DNA of 15,760 nucleotides from an uncultured Bacilli bacterium (GTDB taxonomy: Bacteria > Bacillota_I > Bacilli_A > RF39 > UBA660). Position 1 is the stretch's first letter, and every line of letters starts with the position of its first letter. The notes beneath the pieces were generated by a model that was not told the origin of the DNA, made no database searches, and worked only from the letters and a program-made list of their open reading frames with translations. Below, piece by piece: positions 12,626-15,760 of the stretch. The position numbers were made by a program, and so were the translations under genes. The stretch covers positions 1 through 15,760 of the forward strand of contig CAKPFH010000035.1 of the NCBI GenBank assembly GCA_934153655.1, in the 5' to 3' direction.

Positions 12626-13906
12626 ATGTATACTGAAGAAAATGAATTTGATTATGAAGATTATGGTTCTGATAATAACAACAAAAGAAAGTTTACATTA
12701 GATAAAAATTTATTAACAAAGATTATTTTAATTGTTATTTGCTTAATTATTATTATCTTTTTAGTCTTTAAAGTTAAATCTTTAAATAATGGTAATAAAA
12801 ATAATAATGGTAATAAAGAAACACCAGTAGTAGTATTTAATAACAATGTGTCACTTTTAAGAGCAGCTGGAGAAGATTACTTTTTTACCAAGAAAAACGC
12901 TCCAAGTAATGTTGGAGAAACCAAAGTTTCTACTGTTAAAGAATTAAAAAATCAAGGTGTTATTAAAGAGGTAGTAGATGCAAATGGTAATAAGTGTGGT
13001 TATAATACATCATATGTTAGTGTTACTAAAAATAGCAAAGATTACTTAATGAAAGTTAATTTAGTATGTTCTAGTATGGAAGATAGTGTTAGTTATTATT
13101 ATGATAATGATTTTAAATGCTTAAACTGTAATGGTGAAGATTATACTCCAGATACTAATGATGATAATACTAATAACAATGATAATAACAATAATGATAA
13201 TAATACTAATAATGACAACAATAATGATAACAATAACAACAATGATAATAACAACAATAATAATACAGCCGTATGTACAGATTTCGGAGCTTGGACAACC
13301 GAGTTTAAAGATGATGCAAGTTTAGAAAGACAAAGTAGAACTTTAGTAATGGCTTATAAGATTGAAAAAGTTTATGGAGAATGGTCAGCAGCAAGTAAAA
13401 CTGCTCCTACTAATACAAATGGAATTGAAGTTAAAACAATCGAAGGAACAGAAAAAGTTTTAGTAGATGGAACTTGGAGCGAAGCTTCAACTACAAAGCC
13501 AGAAGAAAAAACTAATCGTGAAATTAAAACTTCAACTAAAAGTGTACCATATAAGTCTAAATCATGTAAAAAAGTAACTACAACATATACAAAAGAAATG
13601 TCAAAATATGATACAAATGCTAAAAGATGTGATGCTATTGTTGGAAAATATATGAAGTTTAATTGTACTTATACTAAAACAGAAAATAAATGTACAACAA
13701 CAACTAAATATAAAAATGTTACTTACTATTCATACCGTGATAAAGTAGAAAATGAAGTAAAAGTTACATTATATCAAACAAGAACTGTAACTGATAATAT
13801 AGTTTATACAGATTATATTTTAGAAAGTGAAATACCTGCTGGTTATACTAAACTAAGTGGTAGTAAACTAACTCAATATAGATATAGACAAATTTGTAGT
13901 AAATAG
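12626..13906 (+). CDS. Membrane-anchored extracytoplasmic protein with Asn/Asp linker and Trp repeats
   Basis: A 426-residue protein of unrecognised family. A 30-residue acidic then basic cytoplasmic tail leads to one membrane helix (31-50). An outer domain follows (66-170) with two cysteines, C124 and C148, that could pair, and a CLNC at 165-168. Residues 172-214 are almost pure Asn and Asp with a few Thr, a flexible spacer. The C-terminal half starts at C217 and has Trp at 223, 253 and 284 in W-S/T contexts (AWTTEF, EWSAAS, TWSEAS), 30-31 residues apart; each is followed by a short R/K-T strand. It then continues as a Thr/Tyr/Lys-rich region with cysteines at 314, 335, 347, 356 and 424. Surface binding is inference. 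It is monocistronic, with its own promoter and terminator. Confidence 0.75.
   Translation: MYTEENEFDYEDYGSDNNNKRKFTLDKNLLTKIILIVICLIIIIFLVFKVKSLNNGNKNNNGNKETPVVVFNNNVSLLRAAGEDYFFTKKNAPSNVGETKVSTVKELKNQGVIKEVVDANGNKCGYNTSYVSVTKNSKDYLMKVNLVCSSMEDSVSYYYDNDFKCLNCNGEDYTPDTNDDNTNNNDNNNNDNNTNNDNNNDNNNNNDNNNNNNTAVCTDFGAWTTEFKDDASLERQSRTLVMAYKIEKVYGEWSAASKTAPTNTNGIEVKTIEGTEKVLVDGTWSEASTTKPEEKTNREIKTSTKSVPYKSKSCKKVTTTYTKEMSKYDTNAKRCDAIVGKYMKFNCTYTKTENKCTTTTKYKNVTYYSYRDKVENEVKVTLYQTRTVTDNIVYTDYILESEIPAGYTKLSGSKLTQYRYRQICSK
13139..13267 (+). repeat. AAT/AAC/GAT triplet tract coding the Asn/Asp linker
   Basis: About 129 bases made almost only of AAT, AAC, GAT and GAC codons with scattered ACT, encoding the linker of the surface protein. 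It is imperfect, microsatellite-like DNA; gain or loss of triplets would keep the frame and change only the spacer length. Confidence 0.7.
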
Positions 13907-13929
13907 AGTAGAAAAAACTACTCTTTTTT
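13905..13929 (+). terminator. Intrinsic terminator embedded in the stop codon
   Basis: AGAGTAG (13905-13911), loop A6, CTACTCT (13918-13924), then a T-run to 13929. The stem begins at the second base of the TAG stop (13904-13906) of the Trp-repeat gene. Confidence 0.8.
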
Positions 13930-13937
13930 GTTATACT
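13929..13937 (+). promoter_or_regulatory. Possible extended -10 promoter for the YgjP-like gene
   Basis: TG (13929-13930), one base, TATACT (13932-13937), directly after the terminator's T-run. There is no -35 at normal spacing. The predicted start, near 13944, falls on the ribosome binding site AAGGATGA. Since a terminator precedes, some promoter here is needed unless read-through is used. Confidence 0.4.
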
Positions 13938-13950
13938 AAAAAGGATGAAT

Positions 13951-14586
13951 ATGAAAATAGAAATAAATGAACAATTAGTAAATGTCTTTGTTACAAGAAA
14001 AAAGCAAAAAAATACTTATTTAAGAGTAAAAGAAGATGGTATATATGTAACAACTAATTACTTAGTAACTAATAAATATATATTAAATTTATTAAAAGAA
14101 AATGAAAATAAAATTATAAAAATGCAAGAACATTTAAAAAAGAAACAAGAATATAATCAAGATTTCTTTTATCTTGGTAAAAAATATAATATAGTAAAAT
14201 CTAATTTAGAAGATATTATAGTAGGTGATAGTACAATTCTTGTTAAAGATGAACTTGTTTTAGATAAATGGTTAGTTAAACAAGCAAGAATTATATTTAA
14301 AGAAAGTCTTGATGAAATATATAAAGTATTTCCAGTTAAAATTCCTTATCCTAGTTTAACAATTAGAAAGATGAAAACAAGATGGGGAGTATGTAATACA
14401 AGATTAAAAAGAGTTACTTTAAATTTAGAATTAATAAAAAAAGATAAAAAATATTTAGATTATGTAATTGTTCATGAATTATCACATTTAGTTTATCCTA
14501 ATCATGGATCTGATTTTTGGCATTTAGTTAGTTTATCAGTACCAAATTATAAAGTATTAAGAAAGGAATTAAATAGTTATGAATAA
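13951..14586 (+). CDS. YgjP-like (DUF45) zinc metallopeptidase family protein
   Basis: A 211-residue soluble protein. The C-terminal part holds HELSHLVYPNHGSDFW (175-190), giving the family pattern HExxH...H with H175, E176, H179 and H185, preceded by MKTRWGVCN (141-149), typical of the YgjP/SprT-like M48-related group. The N-terminus (1-100) is beta-rich, with a lysine-rich helix at 50-70. The biological substrate is unsettled; E. coli YgjP has been called both a peptidase-like protein and a UTP pyrophosphatase. I chose ATG 13951 over the in-frame ATG 13945, because the latter lies inside AAGGATGA, the ribosome binding site. It overlaps folD by eight bases. Confidence 0.87.
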   Translation: MKIEINEQLVNVFVTRKKQKNTYLRVKEDGIYVTTNYLVTNKYILNLLKENENKIIKMQEHLKKKQEYNQDFFYLGKKYNIVKSNLEDIIVGDSTILVKDELVLDKWLVKQARIIFKESLDEIYKVFPVKIPYPSLTIRKMKTRWGVCNTRLKRVTLNLELIKKDKKYLDYVIVHELSHLVYPNHGSDFWHLVSLSVPNYKVLRKELNSYE

Positions 14587-15406
14587 AATAATAGATGGTA
14601 AAAAAGTAAGTTTGGAACTAAAAGAAAAATTAAAAGAAAAAATAGAAAAGTTAGATAAAAAATTAACTTTAGTTGATATTAGTGTTGGTTTTGATGAAGC
14701 AACTAAAGTATATGTTAGACAAAAAGAAAAGATGGCTAACAGTATTGGTTACGATTTTTTAAATCTTCATTTTGATGAAATAGATGAAACTAATTTAATA
14801 AAAGAAATTGAAAAATTAAATAAAGATCCAAAAATAACGGGTATAATTGTTCAATTACCACTTCCTAGTTATTTAAATAAAGATAATATTATTAATAAGA
14901 TTGATCCTAAAAAGGATGTTGATGGTTTAACTAATATTAATATGTTAAAACTTGTTAAAGGTGAGACTTGCCTAAAACCATGTACACCTAAAGGAGTTAT
15001 TACTTTACTTGATTATTATAATATCGATGTTGTTAATAAAAATGTGGTAATTGTTGGAAGAAGTAATTTAGTAGGACTTCCTTTATTTCATTTATTATTA
15101 AAGAAAAATGCAACTATTACTTTGTGTCATTCTAAAACAAGTAATTTAAGTTATTATACTAAACATGCGGATATTTTAATTGTTTCAGTTGGTAAAAAAG
15201 ATTTAATTACCAAAGATATGATTAAAAAAGGAGTAATAATAATTGATGTTGGAATTAATAGAGTAGAAGGTAAGTTGTATGGTGATGTTCAAAGTGATTG
15301 TTTAGAAAAATCAAAACTTATGACACCTGTTCCAGGGGGAGTTGGACCAATGACTGTTATTTCCTTAATGGAAAATGTCTATGAAGCAAGTATTAAAGGA
15401 GAATAA
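14579..15406 (+). CDS. folD: Bifunctional methylene-THF dehydrogenase / methenyl-THF cyclohydrolase
   Basis: A 275-residue cytosolic enzyme that oxidises 5,10-methylene-tetrahydrofolate with NADP and hydrolyses the methenyl product to 10-formyl-tetrahydrofolate for purine and formyl-Met synthesis. Conserved blocks: Y45-x3-K49 in VYVRQKEK, the catalytic Tyr-Lys pair; GIIVQLPLP (88-96, Q92); DVDG (113-116); PCTPKGVI; the nucleotide-binding GRSNLVGLP; DVGINR and GDVQ; and TPVPGGVGPMTV near the end. Length is slightly under the usual 280-290. AAAGGAA lies about 10 bases upstream within the preceding gene, which it overlaps by eight bases, so translation is probably coupled. Confidence 0.96.
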   Translation: MNKIIDGKKVSLELKEKLKEKIEKLDKKLTLVDISVGFDEATKVYVRQKEKMANSIGYDFLNLHFDEIDETNLIKEIEKLNKDPKITGIIVQLPLPSYLNKDNIINKIDPKKDVDGLTNINMLKLVKGETCLKPCTPKGVITLLDYYNIDVVNKNVVIVGRSNLVGLPLFHLLLKKNATITLCHSKTSNLSYYTKHADILIVSVGKKDLITKDMIKKGVIIIDVGINRVEGKLYGDVQSDCLEKSKLMTPVPGGVGPMTVISLMENVYEASIKGE

Positions 15407-15409
15407 AAA

Positions 15410-15760
15410 ATGAATGAAAGTGTTTTTAAAATAGTTTTTATAATAGTATTTATTTTAGTAATAGGAATATTTGTTTTTACTTTTTTAATGATGTTTAGTC
15501 CTAAGTTGAGAAGCAAGATGATGAAAAGAGAATTAAGAGCAACTAAGAATATGTTCCAAAGTTTAACTGATGATTTAAAAGATTTACAAACAACTTCTAT
15601 TAAAATGAAAAAAGAAATATTAGATGAAAACAAAGATGATTTAGAAAGCATTGAAAAACAAGAAGCAAATATTAAAGGCGAAGGCATTAAAATAAAGGCT
15701 AGTGCTTTAAAGAGTGGATTAACTAGTGATATATACTGTAAAAAATGTGGTGAAAAAATA
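15410..15760 (+). CDS. Membrane protein with C-terminal zinc ribbon, 3' end cut off
   Basis: This gene is open to the window edge, with 117 codons visible. A membrane helix spans about residues 6-29, followed by FSPKLRSKMMKRELRATK, a basic juxtamembrane segment. A charged, helical stretch leads to YCKKCGEKI (109-117), the first CxxC knuckle of a short zinc ribbon whose second knuckle must lie beyond 15760. The arrangement (short outer N-terminus, helix, basic patch, coiled region, zinc ribbon) is one I associate with small uncharacterised Firmicutes proteins. AAAGGAG (15396-15402) lies within the last codons of folD, seven bases before the ATG, so it is the next gene of the ygjP-like/folD operon. 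Confidence 0.8.
   Translation, partial: MNESVFKIVFIIVFILVIGIFVFTFLMMFSPKLRSKMMKRELRATKNMFQSLTDDLKDLQTTSIKMKKEILDENKDDLESIEKQEANIKGEGIKIKASALKSGLTSDIYCKKCGEKI

Noticed and set aside
13139..13267. A CRISPR array or regulatory repeat array
   Set aside because: The repeats are triplet-scale and in frame, with no spacers of constant length; they encode a protein linker.
13131..13325. An open frame of Ile/Met/Thr repeats over the Asn/Asp tract
   Set aside because: It is the shifted reading of the AAT/GAT triplet run inside the Trp-repeat gene, with no ribosome site.
15379..15687. A 102-codon open frame on minus at the right end
   Set aside because: It is antisense to the membrane/zinc-ribbon gene, which has an AAAGGAG site, a clear membrane helix and a CxxC.

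Overview
The window is a very AT-rich, gene-dense bacterial chromosome segment of 15.76 kb. It holds 18 protein genes, one of them cut by the right edge. The gene families point to the Firmicutes, class Bacilli: RNase HIII with its N-terminal substrate-binding domain, a YqfC/YqfD pair, YbeY, VanZ, DeoB and sigma-A-type promoters with GGAGG or GGTGAT ribosome binding sites. The very low GC, long AAT/GAT-coded runs and tightly packed genes suggest an uncultured gut-type Bacillus relative such as the RF39 group; that assignment is inference. All tryptophans are encoded by UGG and two genes end in UGA, so UGA is a stop here, unlike in Mycoplasma and its relatives.

Layout. (A) 1-1767, plus: an operon of a free-standing SWIM zinc-finger protein, a MazG-type nucleotide pyrophosphohydrolase and an internally duplicated DUF1294 membrane protein. 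(B) 1786-2553, plus: a strong promoter, a protein with two heavy-metal-associated-like folds, and a tiny acidic protein, closed by a bidirectional terminator. (C) 2558-7628, minus: a HerA/DUF87 hexameric ATPase, a secreted beta-helix protein with a C-terminal anchor, and a deoB-alkD operon. (D) 7788-8513, plus: an acidic tail-anchored protein of unknown role. (E) 8521-10076, minus: RNase HIII preceded by a HAD-family phosphatase. (F) 10157-12557, plus: yqfC-yqfD-vanZ-ybeY, a rearranged form of a cluster well known in spore formers. (G) 12626-13906, plus: a membrane-anchored extracytoplasmic protein with an Asn/Asp linker and three Trp-centred repeats, driven by a consensus promoter. (H) 13951 to the end, plus: a YgjP-type metallopeptidase, folD, and the start of a membrane protein with a zinc ribbon.

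How they fit together. Most genes are housekeeping: nucleotide sanitation (MazG type), pentose phosphate exchange (DeoB), DNA repair (AlkD, RNase HIII), 16S rRNA maturation (YbeY) and one-carbon metabolism (FolD). These are interspersed with surface proteins of unknown role. I see no CRISPR array, insertion sequence, prophage, tRNA or rRNA. I do not see a clear new defence or mobile system.

The most interesting items are the yqfCD-vanZ-ybeY arrangement, the Trp-repeat surface protein, the orphan HerA-like ATPase, the duplicated DUF1294 protein, the two-domain metal-fold protein, and two genome-style features: very short or absent predicted mRNA leaders, and terminators built into stop codons. 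No intergenic stretch exceeds 300 bases; the largest gaps (4310-4489, 7629-7787) are described below.
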